Positions 11,135 to 28,635 are shown, counted from the first letter of the stretch. The stretch is 64,000 bases of DNA from Gentiana macrophylla (GCA_026214975.1 CM047807.1:67497824-67561823), one strand, 5' to 3'. Notes: generated by a model not told the origin, from the letters alone. Program-made: numbers and translations.

Positions 11135-12706
11135 TGAGAGCTCATTTGGTATCCTATAATATAAAATAAAATTCAAATTATGCTCGTTTAATTATGGTAA
11201 TGAATAGAGCTACTATTAATAAGATTAATAATTTTGAAAAGCTTAGATTCACGTAATGATAAGGTTAATGTATATACAATAAAAAAAATATGGGGTCAAA
11301 TCTAAATTAATTAGATACGTATATTTACGACAATTGACAATAAAGAATTATAAATAAAGAAAAAAATTTATTAGGTACATGGATCACATAAATTATGTTT
11401 GATTTATTTTAATTGTTTGAGAAGAACATCACTTTCACTAAAAAAATTCATTTCATTACTCGTTGTCTGTCATACTAGCAACAATTATATTTGGAAGGCA
11501 GAAGATCGTAAAAGACAATTCCCACTAATTTCATCAGACATAAGCTAAAAAATACAACAATCTTCTACAGTACTGTCTAAATCAAATATGTATTAGCTTC
11601 GGTATTTAACATTTGAGGGGCATAATAGTATGTTTTAAGATATTCAACACAAAAAAAAAAAAAAAATTGACAAAAAATATTCAATTCATATTCAGCTTTA
11701 CTACTTTGGCAATGAATGTATCTACAAGTAACGGGATACTCTGCAAGACAGTATATATGGGAAAAGTATTAACACATCTCGTTTTCTTAAGTTTTAAATA
11801 ATGTGTATTTTTTTTTGTGTGGAAAATATACGTGGTAAATATAATATGTCAATCTAACTATCAAAGTGCATTCCCTAAAAAGAAAAAAAAGGAAATAAAG
11901 TGAGAACTCATTTGGTATCCTATAATATATAATAAAGTTCAAATTATGCTCGTTTAATTATGGTAACGAATAGAGCTACTATTAATAAGATTAATAATTT
12001 TAAGAAACTAAGATTCGCGTAATGATAAGGTTAATGTATATACAATAAAAAAAATCTTGGGTCAAATCTAAAATTAATTAGATACGTGCTGCAATTGACA
12101 ATATAGAATGATAAATAAAGAAAAAAAACATATTAGATACATGGATAACATAATTTATGATTGATTTATTTTAATTGTTTGAGAAGAACATCACTTCCCC
12201 TAAAAATAATTCATTTCATTACTCGTTGTCCGCCATACAAGCAACAATTCTATTTGGAAGGGAGAAAATCGTAAAAGACAATTCCCACTAATTCTATACC
12301 TCTTTTAGCAAGCAAATGAGTCGGAATATTTCATCTCTGTGTAACAAAAGAGAATTTGAAGAAAGAGACACAAGCTAAAAAAAATGACAATCTTCTACAA
12401 TACTGCCTAAATCAGACATGTCTTAGCTTCGGTATTTAACATCTGAGGGGCTTAATACTATGTTTTAGGATATTCAACACACACAAAAAGAATTGACAAA
12501 AAAAAATTCAATTCATATGCATCTTTAGTACTTTGACAATGAATGTATCTACAAGTAACGGGATACACTGCATGACAGTATACAAAGAAAAAGTATTAAC
12601 ACATCTCGTTTTCTTAATGTGTAATTTGTTTTGGCAAATATACATGGTAAATGTAAGATGTCAATCTAACTATCAAAGTGCATTCCCTAAAAAGAAATAA
12701 AGAAGA
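11135..12706. repeat. Tandem duplication, two units of about 765-805 bp
   Basis: Unit 1 (11135-11899) and unit 2 (11900-12706) both begin GTGAGA(G/A)CTCATTTGGTATCC, share AATGATAAGGTTAATGTATA, TTCGGTATTTAACAT and ACAAGTAACGGGATAC, and both end CAAAGTGCATTCCCTAAAAA. Unit 2 has about 60 extra bases near 12300-12360. No coding content; neither unit has recognisable transposon ends. Confidence 0.85.
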
Positions 12707-13591
12707 AAAAATTATCAAAGTGCATTTTACATATAATTTTTTTATGTCTTAAATATTAATACCAATGTTAATTAACAAAAAGCAAGAAAAAACAAAAGGA
12801 AATATAACACAATATGAATTGTATTACTTAATCTTAAAAATAACCTCATTTTTTCAGAAGAAACGTACACATACATTTCAGATTCTATGAATAAAATCTA
12901 ACATTTATACTGATAATTAACAGCCGATATATCCTGTAAATGATAAATGTTATAGTATGTGGGCATACCAATTGTTTTATTAAGAAATGGGATGAGAAAA
13001 ATATACGTTCATGGGGCGGGATGAGAATCGAACATTAGTTCTCACCAAAAAGTCCAATGATGTGCTTGGCCAATCTTTAATTTTTTTGGTACTTTTGTTT
13101 GTTACGGTATATTTAGAACACATGCATAATAATATTTCACCCAATCAACAATAACGCCCTTTATGTTATTTTTTTTTCAATTTTTTAGTCTTCCTTCTTT
13201 CCCTCACCAATGGGAAAAAACTAAATTATATTATGAAAACTATGATACTGAGTTGTGGATATAACAATCACTTTTTTTATAATGAAAAATGATAGTCGCG
13301 AACACATACATACATACACACACGTACATATATCATATAGCAACAAAATCAATGAATTACAACGTCTTGAATAAACAATGTTCAAGTGACATTCATCTCA
13401 AAATATAAAATAAGTCTCAAACAAGAGACGAAAAATCCTCAATTTACATCATTCACTCAAGTCTCCAATGAGACTGACCAAGAAAGTGAGAGCCCTTTGG
13501 GTTGGGGCTTAAATATTTTTTAATTATGAATGGGACCCACATAAATTGTAAATATATTACACCCTTTGATCGTATTTAACTGTTGTAGTTG

Positions 13592-13673
<82 letters not shown>

Positions 13674-13990
13674 CGTAGTTATATTTCTAAAACACTATTT
13701 ATTGTGCTTTTGTAAGTCTACTATTAATTATTAAGGTATAAGAGAATGAAAACAAATTGCCTTAATTATGTTTAAGAGATGTTATTATCATTTTGATAAT
13801 TTAAAGTCAAAGTATTAACTCCCCTAGTCTTCTTACTAAATTAATACTTAAACAAAATTATTTAATTTATTGTAAAAGAGGTGTTGAGGGGGGATTTTTC
13901 TTTTGTCTGAATCCCTATAAAAGGACAAGTCAATTCACTAGGTAGTCTACAATTCACAACCAAAAAAAATCAAGCACCCAAATTCATACG
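12707..13990 (+). promoter_or_regulatory. Upstream region and core promoter of the Q/N-rich gene
   Basis: A TATA box (TATAAAAGG, 13916-13924) lies 67 bp before the start codon. The stretch 13140-13440 is homologous to 36790-37180 and 37830-38190, and 13480-13990 is homologous to 39780-40220 upstream of the truncated paralogue. Conservation over the last 500 bp includes GAAAGTGAGAGCCCTTTG, ACACTATTTATTGTG and the TATA block. A long (AT)n run interrupts the homology at 13595-13671. Confidence 0.65.
13595..13671. repeat. (AT)n microsatellite in promoter
   Basis: About 38 AT units, 320 bp upstream of the start codon. The paralogous promoter at about 39900 has only a single TGTTGTAGTT here, so the repeat expanded after the duplication. 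Confidence 0.95.
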
Positions 13991-17956
<3,966 letters not shown>

Positions 17957-20900
17957 TCGGAGTGATGTTAGTTCCACAACACACAATCACAACATATGAC
18001 CATAACTGACTCCTACTATTGGTGAATACAATCCAAGCTCGAGAGGTTCAAAATGATGATTGGGCAATGCTAGAGCAGCTGGAGTGAACAGAACACAAGT
18101 TTAAAGCACAATGGGGTATAATAGGGTTTTGGCACCACTTAGCCAGCTTTTACTAGTTCTTGAGCTTATAATTTGTATTTTATTATTTCTTCTCATACTA
18201 AAAGAGTCCAATAAGGCCCTCAACACTTAAAATTTTGTGCATGGGGTGTCCATTAGGGTTTATGATTCAATCAAATCTTCATCTCATTTTTGGTAAATAA
18301 TCAATCATTCTGATCGACAGATTATTTACTAATTTGTGATTTGAAGAACTTTTTTATTTTTGGAATTATCTTTTTCTTTATTTCGCCTAGACTTAGGAGT
18401 TGTCTAGGTTCATTTTAATTTTACATTTTCTTATTTTATTTTTTTTCTAGAAAATAAAATGCCAACTTCTTTGGCCTATAAAATGAGGGGCACACCATAT
18501 GTATTTCTCATGTTGAATTTATTAATAGTATTGTTATTGTGTGTTGTTTTCTCATTAGAGTTTTACAACTTTTGTTAAATGAATTTTATGTTTGTGAGCA
18601 TAGCTTAAAGTGTCTTATTGTAGTCTTTGGTTTAAGGATCATTAGAAGGGTCTTGGCTTCTTCATAGCCATTGGTTCTTTTAGTTTTATCTTTGAGTTAA
18701 ACTACTTTTGCTCAAGTCTTGTTTTTCATCTTAGTCTATTTTATTTTTTCTTTTCATTTTGGAATCTAAACGTGGTTATTCATTATATTAGTTAAACTAC
18801 TTTTGCTCAAGAATCATGTAACTGCAAATTAATCTATAATTAGTCGTGCTACGAGGTGTGTGTGAATAGTCTATCAAAAATGGCGTCCGAACATATTAGT
18901 TGTAACCATGTGAGCAAAATAAATTATAGCAAACCATAGGCTAAGGAATAATGTCCATATCCACTAATCGGACCATTAAGAGTCAAAACTAGATCCGGTA
19001 GAACATTTAAGCTTGTAACGTTAGGCTCGGGTATTGGCTAAGCGAAAGGTAAAAAGGAAATATCAAATAGAACAATGCAAGATAGCAAGCCTCTACACCT
19101 TCACTTCCAATGATTTGGAATTTGGCATTGCTAACCCTCACGTATAAATGCCAAAAATGTCTCATCAACAATAAATATAAGAGATAAAAATACCACTCAA
19201 ACTGAATTTTAATTTTTCTAAGCATTTGTTATTTGAAACTTGAAGCACTTGTCTTCAATATAAATTTTCTTAACTCCCCACTTATTTTGTGGATCTTTAT
19301 TCAAACAGTTTATCCTTTTTTTTCACACAAAAAGGACTTCTATACTTGGTATAATTTCCATCTCTTCCATCTTGCTATATATTTCACCAAACTCTTAACT
19401 CAATTCAAATGTTGTCACCACAAATCATTACATAGAAACTTGTCAATCTTGCAGGTCATCAAGGAAATATAGACGAAAATCGGGCTATGGGTTAGATTAT
19501 ATTGATCTTATACACGAATGGCTAGTTTCGAGTGGTGTCTCACCACTCTACAAATTCTATGATGGGGATTGATGGAAAATATGTACTGGAAGGCCATTTG
19601 GTTATTGTCGAGTCAAAGAAACGCCAATGACCTTCATCCCTAAATTCAACTCAAAACACTCTTCCATTTCCCCTCGAAAGATATACATCCTAAGTTCTAG
19701 TTGCATATCAAAATTACGTGTAAGATTACATACCAAAGTACTTGTTAACAAAATATCAAGACTATACGTGCGCAAAGTGTCAAGTAGTCACAACTAAATA
19801 TAAGACTAAAATGCTAATTAAAGATTACAATTCCCATCACATATTTAAAATACTATTAATATCTATAAATGTCAAATATATGCCTTAATCTAAATAATTT
19901 TAATCAAGCTAGCTACTTGATGAACGAAAATAAGCAAGAGCTAAGTATATATACAAAAATCATCGATTCGCAAGCAAAAGCTATTTTTTTTCAAGTAGCA
20001 CGTAGCTCCGAAAGCTATCAACATTGCACCTATACTTAAAGAAAGTCATCATGCGAGTTGAAAGGCCACAAAATTCTCAATTGAGAGGAATATAAAAAAA
20101 CCTTTCCGAGATAATTTTAGTGAGATGAAATAAAAAATTGCACATCTTTTGATAAAAAACTTCCAAAACATGGCAATTAAAAAAAACGTCCATTCACTTG
20201 AAATGGAAAATCTACCTAAACATTCTAAGTTTAGAGTCCTTTGCTCGAATTTCTACCCAAAACAAAGTTAAGAATAGTTATTTTAAAGGGTGAAAATTGA
20301 TGTTAAACGAACCAAAACGAGTACCTCATAGACAAGGCAAACATCAAAGGTGATAAAAACAACTTCCAACAATGAATAAAGAATAAGACAAAAATGTGAA
20401 AAATTTTATTAGAGCATTTTGACAAACACCACAAAGACACGGTAAGTGTCATAATGATAACAATGACTAAAAGAGAAGACTTTACACAAAAAAAGAGAGC
20501 CATAATGTCACTCCACCACTCATTACCTAATTGCCACAAAAAGAGAAAATAAAAGAAGTAAAATCTAAGCCTAGCCAAGACAATGATCATAGTGATAGAG
20601 TAGTTCTTGTGGCCCTATGTTATTTTAATGAAGTAAACTTCTAATCTAGTAGTCAAGCCCTTCAAACAGGTACTCTTCTACAAGTATGCTTACCCACAAG
20701 CCTACTTAGCAGACCGACACCGTGTCACCGGTTCAATTATAACAATCAAACAAGCGGAATAAACTTGATGAAGCTTTATGGTTGCGTAGCAAGCTACAAA
20801 CCACACTTAGCAGTCTGATATCGTTGTCAATGATTCGGATTTAACTATTAGTTCCCGTGTCCCTTTCCCCACACAAAGAATCTCCGGCATGTCTCATCTA

Positions 20901-21887
20901 AGTGTGTGTGTGTTAATGCTAGGTAATGAGCCTAACACAACTAACAATGAGCATAAGCAAGGAAAATTAAATCATAAGTGTATGTAAATAAATGATCTAT
21001 ACTTACTAACCACAGGATCCAACATTATCACAAATAACATTTCGTGGGTTAGATTTCTACATCTTCATGTTCATCCTCTCCAAATGGGTTTTACACTACC
21101 CAAGAAGATGGAGAAACCAAGTAGATATCCAACTAAAACAAACACAAAAATAGAGAAAATTAAATTGCAATAAGCTAAATAAGAAATTACCCATATAAAA
21201 ATCCACTTCTTTAACTTCATATTCTCCAAGTATAAGTTGTCAATTTACACCCCAAGTATAGCTTGTTACCAACTACATTTATGGAAGAAGGAAGAAATCT
21301 TAGAACAAATCTTCACAAATTTCAATTTAATCGAACTAATATGCAGTTTTTATTACGTTATTTTGTGTTTGAGTGACCTCCCCAAGGTCTTACAATGGAG
21401 GAATTGGGGCTCTAATGGTTTTGGGGATGGGCAGAATGATAAATCTGCTGCAAAATCCTGTTTTTGTGGTGAAAGACGATAATGGTGAGTTATCGATTAC
21501 GCTCGAATAGGCGATTCAACTTGAACTGTCTTCAGAAAATTGACCATAACATCGTGTGTAGACCTGGGATTTGAGTGACTCAAGATGCGTTGGAAAGCTA
21601 GTTCGAAGATCTAATCTCTCGTGAAGATGTCATAAGCGAATTCTGCCTTTATGTTGGGTCAAAAGTCTATTTAATTTAGATGATAGTGGAAATACCCGAG
21701 ACAATGGACCTGAAAGAACTCTGCGGCTTCGGGTATGCGTTACTGTAGGGTATAAAACACTCTGCCCGTCTGTGTGCATTTGACCCATGGCGCTGTGAAG
21801 GTGTGGTATAAGGAAATAAAGTAGCACCTTTACTAACACCAATTGGTTTTAGTACAACGGTAAGCGCTTGATCCTAAAAACTGGTAT
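17957..21887. other. 3' flank and long intergenic region, no gene recognised
   Basis: The first 200-300 bp is probably the 3' UTR of the Q/N-rich gene. 18360-18620 looks like an LTR R/U5 segment (CCTATAAAATGAGGGG, then T-rich sequence with AATTTATTAATAG) but has no partner or defined ends. The rest is AT-rich with only short open frames that have no family resemblance. 21846-21887 (TTTTAGTACAACGGTAAGCG) has a faint tRNA A-box look. Confidence 0.5.
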
Positions 21888-23622
21888 CGTTGGAAATAAT
21901 ATCTGTGTTTTAATGATGATTTGTCACGTATTTAGTAAAATCACTTACAACCCATGATGATGAAGTCATAGCTAACAGTTATAGCGCATAATGACAGAAG
22001 AAGCAAGAAATAGTATAGAGAAAATTGTATAAGTTCTATCTAGAGTCTGAACTTTGTATAGGTTGTTTTTCAGACAAGCATTGTAAGAGATAGGAACTAG
22101 GCGAACAACTGAGCCACAGCAAGCCAACTGAGTATACATATGAAGAACTAAGGGATCACACTCAATTATGAAAGAACTGAAGAAGATAAGTTCGCAGAGG
22201 GACACAGACTCAGTTGGCTTATCTAGAAGACTGAAGAACTGAAGGACACAGATCAGTTATTGAAGACTGAAGAACTGAGGTGGCAAACTCAGTTAGAAGC
22301 TGATTAAGCCATGACTATAAGTCAGGATTCAGGCAAGTCTGTGGTGACCTGAAACTGAACTATAGATCATGTAAAGCTGAATAATCTTAAGGACAAAGAT
22401 TATCAGTTACCAGGAAAAGAAGGAACTGAATGGTGTACCATGACTTAGTAAATTAAAGTCAGATGTCGAGTATACGAGGTACTTAGTTTTGAAGAAGAGT
22501 AGAAAACTGAGTTAAGGCCATGTTGAATTTGAAATGTCTAAATGACAAAAGGTCGTACATATGAACGTTGGCTAAACAACAAATGCAATGGCTATAAAAT
22601 TTATCTAACCGTTACATTGCCCCTGTAAATACACAGAGGCAAGAACTTGAGAGAGGGGGATCTGAAAAATCTTTAAAAAGCATATATCTAAAGATCCAGA
22701 TTCAGAAAATTAGATTTCATATCTAGAAAAGGGGAAGCCAACGGAATTGCCTTGAAGATTAAAAAGAAAGATCCAGTAACCCATTAAGGGCAAGAAGGCA
22801 TCTTGGAGCTGCAAAGTCATATCCAGATGAATCAGACAGCTCACTGAATTAATCTTTTGATTAATTTTAAACCTAACCTTTGTGAAAGTCATAGTTTGAG
22901 GAGAGCAACTCCACCTTTCCTCATACGGTTGCAACTTGGTTGCCTCAGCTGTTGGTGCAGTCTGCTGACTGTGTTTGTGTTAGTGGTGAGCTGGTGAAGG
23001 AGTCATTCCACCTCCGTAGGATTAGTGTGCAGAGTGAAGGGAGCAATCACACCTTTCTTCATTATGTGTAGACAGTGAAACTAGGGTATCATGAAGGACT
23101 GTCATTAGACTAGGATTTTGTAACAGTGATCTTAAGATTCTAGTGATACCTCCTACGCCACAGGAGAAGGGGAGACGTACGAGATTACACCACCTGGAAC
23201 TTCCATAAACAAACTCTGTGTTGATTTACTTCACGCATTTATATTTGTGATGTGATTACTTTATTGCATAATCATTTTATCACTACACTCAGCAAACATT
23301 AGACACTGAGTCAACATAGAACTAATACATAGGAGACTTAAATCCTTATTAACACATCTATTGCACAAAAGGCTTGATCTTATCCATTTGCATGTTAATA
23401 TGCAAAGATCACTTTAGCTAAGTTGAATTAACTAACTCCTACTACATGAGATTAAAAAATTTGAGCAAACCGAATCGAGCCACATTATACATTAGTTGAT
23501 CGTTCAGTTTGAGTTACTGAGAAACTCAGTTCCTGGGGTACTTTCAGTTTTGGGAATGTTTTTGGTGACAAGTTTATTCACCCCCCCTCTAAACTTGTGT
23601 TTGCCTTTCCAAGGGACCAACA
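21888..23622 (+). repeat. 5' LTR of copy 1
   Basis: 1,735 bp, (C)GTTGGAAAT ... GGGACCAACA. The position matching the family TATA box (TATAAATA) is mutated to TGTAAATA near 22625, so this copy probably no longer has a normal promoter. Many CTGAG and CTCAG motifs occur in the U3 part (22080-22510). Confidence 0.85.
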
Positions 23623-23623
23623 A

Positions 23624-23636
23624 TTTGTATCCGAGC
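23624..23636 (+). other. Primer binding site of copy 1 (mutated)
   Basis: TTTGTATCCGAGC, two bases away from the TGGTATCAGAGC that complements initiator tRNA-Met and is intact in copy 2. Confidence 0.75.
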
Positions 23637-23727
23637 AGTTCTTCCGTTTGGAATTGATCCAAAGATATCTTACAAACCAGTTGTTGAAAACCCCTCACTG
23701 TATCAGTTGTAAAAGCACTTAGTTAAA

Positions 23728-24502
23728 ATGGATACATCTAGAATTAGAAGTTGGCTTATTCACCCCCAGACTAACTGTTTGCAAAATGTATCTGATTTTC
23801 AGGATCAAGTATTTGAAAGGATCAGTGCTAAAAATTCACATAAAAATCCAGAACCTCAACTCAGTGATGATGTGGATATCAATATCAATCTACATGATGA
23901 CAAATCTAGAGGAGTTCCATCACTAAGTAACTTCTCAGAAGAAGAAGAAAAGGAGTTGTTGCAAAGAACTGACGATATAAAAAATTCATTAGAGCAACCA
24001 AAGAATGTACATGCATATCGTGAAGCTGTAACAAGTAATCAAGAAAAGGTACATTCTACAACTCAGCTATCATTCTCTGAACTCAGTCAGAGAAACTCTG
24101 AGCTTTCCAAGTTGACCGAAAAACTCAGACTGGAGTTGAAATTAAAAGATATAGAACTTGGCAAAGAAAAAGATTGGAATGAGTTTCTTGAAACTGAGAT
24201 ATCGAATCTAGCTGAAAGGTTATTATCTAGTAAATTCGACAAAAGAAATGATAATTACCCATTGTTACCCAGTCTTAAGATTTCAAGGAGTATAAACTCT
24301 AGACATCGAAATACTTGAAGACCTAGTGGATTACACAGAGAAAATAAAGATGATAAATCTAAAAGAATCCTTGTGAAATCAACTAAGGTTGAGCGTAATG
24401 GCCTATCTAGAAAAGAGACGAGAAAGGTTAATTCTCTCATCAAAGAAACTGAAATCTATACTTTAGTAACTAATCCAGTCGGACCCAAGAAGATTGGGTA
24501 AC
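23728..24502 (+). pseudogene. ORF1: coiled-coil gag remnant, copy 1
   Basis: Starts MDTSRIRSWLIHPQTNC 106 bp after the LTR. Residues 1-196 are open to a TGA at 24316-24318 (GGA in copy 2), and the same frame continues to about 24502. Residues about 120-185 form a charged helix (ELSKLTEKLRLELKLKD, EFLETEISNLAERLL), then a basic stretch (KRILVKSTKVERNGLSRK), ending GPKKIG* where copy 2 has GPKKV*VPK. The GPKK-x-WVPK block is a hallmark of the region between the Gag zinc knuckle and protease in many plant Ty1/copia polyproteins. The Gag N-terminal domain and the CCHC knuckle are missing. It is therefore most likely an internally deleted gag-pol; any role as a structural protein is inference. Confidence 0.65.
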
Positions 24503-24857
24503 GAAGAAAACTTAAAACTGTTTTGCAGGCTAAGTCAGTTCTTATGTTGCTGAAACCGGAGAAAACTGACTTCCCACACAAAGCTGAAAAAGGCAAAAGT
24601 TGATGAAGGGAAAATTGGTCAAAAGCAAAAAACTTTCCAGCTACTATCAGTTGCTTGGGCTGACAAGACAAATCACCTGAAGCCACGTGTCAATCAAGGA
24701 GAAGAAGTAGATGTGCATCCCTACAAATCTCATTGATTGTGACACGACTCTCATTTAAAACGATTGAAAGACTCATAAACGCATATTTAACAAAATCTTG
24801 CAATCAATTTCAAAACATTCAATGTTCCCCCAAGAACTCTTAACTTAAAAAAAATCC

Positions 24858-26752
24858 ATGGAGCGATATAACATTGATGAAGGAATTACCATGAGTCTGG
24901 ATGACTTCAGTCAAAAATTTTCAAACTCCATCCTATCGACTCAGATTGCAGACAAAATCTAAAAGGTTCGAGGACTTGAAAATCTGATTGATACAAAGGT
25001 CAATACTCTGTACACATAAAATATCAAAGATTTCTCTAGAAACGCCGTAATCGCTGATGATGGAAAGATTTTCAGGACAGCAGTTCAAGATAAAATCATT
25101 ACTGTTAATGTACATCTGCTTTCCCTAGTCTTTGGTTTGGACATATTTGGAGGATCTTCATCTCTCACTTTTGCAAAAGAAGAAAAAGACAAACTTTGGA
25201 ATGTCATAGCACTCAACAAAGATAAGAAAAATTTCATTGGATCTATTCATCAACAAAAACGAAAATTCACGTTTTTGACAATTTTCCTTACAAAAAATGT
25301 CATTGGTCACACCTGGAATCTTTACACTCTGTCAACAGAGAAACTGAAACTAATCTATGCTATTTGGTTTGAAGAAAAGCTGGATTGGAACAAGTTTGTT
25401 CTCAAGCAATTGATCAAACAAATTTCAGATGAAAAAGCGAAAGCCCAAGGAAGGAAGGTTGTTGGAGAAAAGTTCTTATTGAAAAAGGGATTTACATATC
25501 TGGTTCAATGTAAACTAGACTATTTCTCCATTTCAAAATCCATAGAAACAGAAGTAATACAGAAATCAGTGTCCAGTGGAGCAAAGAAAAAGAAAGTCGA
25601 TGATGAAGACAGGTGAGAAACTTCAAACTCTAGCTCAAGTGAAACTATAAATCTGGATGAAAGAACTTTAAGGAGACAAATAATGATGTGGAACAAATAT
25701 CTTGCAATTAAACTAAAACAGAAGACACTATTCTAATTAATGATGAAACTAAAGAAAGTGAACTTCCAACTGAGATGCATGAATGATATACTAAGGAGAA
25801 AAGAGAAGTTTTGGAAGATGTTGAATTTTGCGCGACTGGGTATGAGAAAGAACTATTAAGCCATGACTCTCATTATCATGAAGCCAGTTCCTCATCTCAA
25901 GTTCAAAATACGTCTACAAGCAAATCTATATTGAAGGATGTTCCTCGTAATGAAACTGAGAGGTCTCAGCGTCAATTAACTGAAACTAATGAGAAATTGG
26001 AAGGATTAAAAGTGTTCATCGAAAGTCTGATGCAGACTCTACAACAGAAGCTTTACAATTTACATGAATTTATTTCAACAGCACATTACTCAGGTCTGAA
26101 CAATTACTCCAACATAATCACCATGCAAAAACTATTTGAAGAAATCTTTTGCATATCTTCAAACAAGGGGGAAGATAAAACTGAAGGTGATGCTGATAAA
26201 ACGGAAAGAGCTGACAAAGCTGAAGAAATCTATGCCAAACTGTTGATCAAAGAACAAGACAGACAAGTAGATGTTGATCTACTTATTATTCAACAAAATA
26301 GAGAGGCAGCTGACAAACTGATCGAAGATTTGATTGCAGAAGAGATCTTTAAAGAAAGAAGAACTGAGGAAGATGAAGAATCCTCAGTTAAAGGTGTGTT
26401 GAACATCAGAAAGAAGATTGCAATCTGTGCCAGATTGAAAGAAAGTTTAAAGGCACATGAAGATGAAGAGACAAAATCCGAGGGGGAAAATTTCCTGAAG
26501 CCTAAAGAAAAGGAACTTGGTCTTATATCAAAAGAAGAAGAGAAGATAATGGATGAGGAGATTAAAAAGATTTTGATAAAACTCAAAAACCAAGATAACG
26601 AAGAAGCAAATTGGTTGATCAATGAATACCTGGATATCAAGCCCAGAGATAATGAATCAAGAGAAGAAGGGAAGACAAGAGGGATTCTAGAAACAAAAAG
26701 AAGTATTTTTCTTGGGGAAAAGATGTTGTTCTTGGAAAAAGAAAATTTGTAA
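24858..26752 (+). pseudogene. ORF2: PF20167-like 'putative plant transposon protein' with acidic coiled-coil tail, copy 1
   Basis: Starts MERYNIDEGITMSLDDF and ends EKENL at 26752, about 630 codons, broken by TAA at 24961 and about 25018, TGA at 25614 and a disrupted 25617-25810 stretch. The N-terminal 260 residues have the order seen in the plant transposon protein family I know as PF20167: an RGLENLID helix, a YPD..(I/V)xDF block, the (F)TV..LLSLVFGL strand-helix, a long middle, then KLIYAIWFEEKLDWNKFVL, LIKQIS and a terminal FTYLVQ..LDYFSIS. The C-terminal 310 residues are E/K-rich helix with FNLHEF-type repeats, SSNKGED and EDEESS runs. In copia elements such extra ORFs lie after RNase H, just before the PPT, as here. 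The family assignment is from memory and untested. Confidence 0.6.
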
Positions 26753-26875
26753 TCAATCTAGTAACTCAGTTTGTTTTTGTAATTAACTCAGCTGTTTTTA
26801 GTTTGTTATTTTAATTTGTTATGATTTCAGGCATTATTCTCTTATTATTGGTTTTAGGGAGGGTTATGATACATC

Positions 26876-26892
26876 ATCAAAAATGGGGAAAT
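26876..26892 (+). other. Polypurine tract of copy 1
   Basis: Purine-rich CAAAAATGGGGAAAT immediately before the 3' LTR; copy 2 has CAAAAAAGGGGAAAT in the same place. Confidence 0.75.
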
Positions 26893-28635
26893 TTTTGGAT
26901 ATAATATATGTGTTTTGATGATGATATGTCACGTATTTAGTAAAATCACTTACAACCCATGATGATGAAGTCATAGCTAACTGTTATAGTGCATAATGAA
27001 AGAAGAAGCAAAAATAGTCTAGAGAAAAATGTATAAGTTATATCTACAGTCTGAACTTTGTATAGGTTGTTTCAGACAAGCATTGTAATAGATAGGAACT
27101 ATGCGAATAGCTGAGTCACAGCAAGCAAACTGAGTATACATATGAAGAACCGAGGGATCAGACTCGGTTATGAAAGAACTGAAGAAGATAAGTTCGCTGA
27201 GGGACTTAGACTCAGTTGGCTTATCTAGAAGATTGAAGAACTGAGGGACACATGCTCAGTTATTGAAGACTGAAGAACTGTGGGGGAAAACTCAGTTAGA
27301 AGCTGAATAAGTCGTGACTATAAGTCTGGATTCAGGCAAGTCTATGGTGACCTGAAACTGAACTATAGATCATGTAAAGCTGAATAATCCTAAGGACAAA
27401 GATTATTAGTTACCAGGAAAAGAAGGAACTGAATGGTGTACCATGACTTAGTCAATTAAAGTCAGATGTGAAGTATACGAGGTACTCAGTTTTGAAGAAG
27501 AGTAGAAAACTGAGTTAAGGCCTTGTTGAATTTGAAATGTCTAAACGACAAAAGGTCGTACATATGAACGTTGGCTAAACAACAATGCGACGTCTATAAA
27601 ATTTATCTAACCGTTACATTTCCCCTATAAATACACAGAGGCAAGCACTTGAGAGAGAGGGATCTGAAAAAGCTTTAAAAAGCATATATCTAAAGATCCA
27701 GATTCAGAAAATCAGATTTCATATCTAGAAAAGGGGAAGCCAACGGAATTGCCTTGAAGATTAAAAAGAAAGATCCAGTAACCCATTAAGGGGAAGAAGG
27801 CATCTTGGAGCTTCAACATCATATCCAGAAGAATTAGACAACTCACTGAATTAATCTTTTGATTAATTCTAAACCTAACCTTTGTGAAAAGGGTTGGATG
27901 TGCATAGTTTGAGGAGAGCAACTCCACCTTTCCTCATACGGTTGCAACTTGGTTGCCACAACTGTTGGTGCAATCTGCGGACTGTGTTTGTGTTATTGGT
28001 GAGCTGGTGAAGAAGTCATTCCACCTCCGAAGGATCAGTGTGCAGAGTGAAGGGAGCAATCACACCTTTCTTCATTATGTGTAGACAGTGAAACTAGGGT
28101 GTCGTGAAGGACTGTCATTAGACTAGGATTTTGTAACAGTTATATCTATATTCTAGTGATACCTCCTACACCACAGGAGAAAGGGAGACGTACGGAATTA
28201 CACCACCTGGAACTTCCATAAACAAACTGTGTGTTGATTTACTTTACGCATTTATATTTGTGATGTGATTACTTTATTGCATAATCATTTTATCACTACA
28301 CTCAGCAAACATTAGACACTAAGTCAGCATAGAACTGATACATAGGAGACTTAGATCCTTATTAACACATCTATTGCACAAAAGGCTTGATCTTATCCGC
28401 TGAAAGTTAATACAGTACCAGCATTAGCTAAGCTGAATTAACTAACTCCTACACAAGATTAAAGGGCTGGAACGAAACTGAACTGAGGCACTTTATACAT
28501 CAGTTGATAGTTCAGTTTGAGTTACTGAGAAACTCAGTTCCTGGGATACTTCCAGTTTTGGGAAAGTTTTTGGTGACAAGTTTATTCACCCCCCCCCCCC
28601 TCTAAACTTGTGTTAGCCTTTCCAAGGGACCAACA
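26893..28635 (+). repeat. 3' LTR of copy 1
   Basis: 1,743 bp, TTTTGGATAT ... GGGACCAACA. TATAAATA is intact at 27626-27633. Contains a C-run at about 28589-28600 before the CTCTAAACTTGTG terminal block. Confidence 0.85.

Larger units (their letters stand above)
21888..28635 (+). mobile_element. Non-autonomous LTR retrotransposon, copy 1
   Basis: 6,748 bp: 5' LTR 21888-23622, mutated PBS 23624-23636, interior with two decayed non-standard ORFs, PPT about 26876-26892, 3' LTR 26893-28635. No protease, integrase, RT or RNase H is present between the LTRs. The order LTR-PBS-ORF1-ORF2-PPT-LTR is identical in copy 2. Flanking 5-mers (GGTAT / TTTAC) do not match, so the TSD has decayed or an end is misplaced. 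The 5' LTR has lost its canonical first base (CG instead of TG). Confidence 0.85.

Noticed and set aside
18360..18960. Possible LTR with TATA (CCTATAAAATGAGGGG)
   Set aside because: No partner LTR, terminal TG..CA, PBS or TSD could be found.
21846..21887. Possible SINE or tRNA-like A box (TAGTACAACGGTAAGCGCTT)
   Set aside because: No B box, no poly(A) tail and no target duplication; cut by the LTR at 21888.
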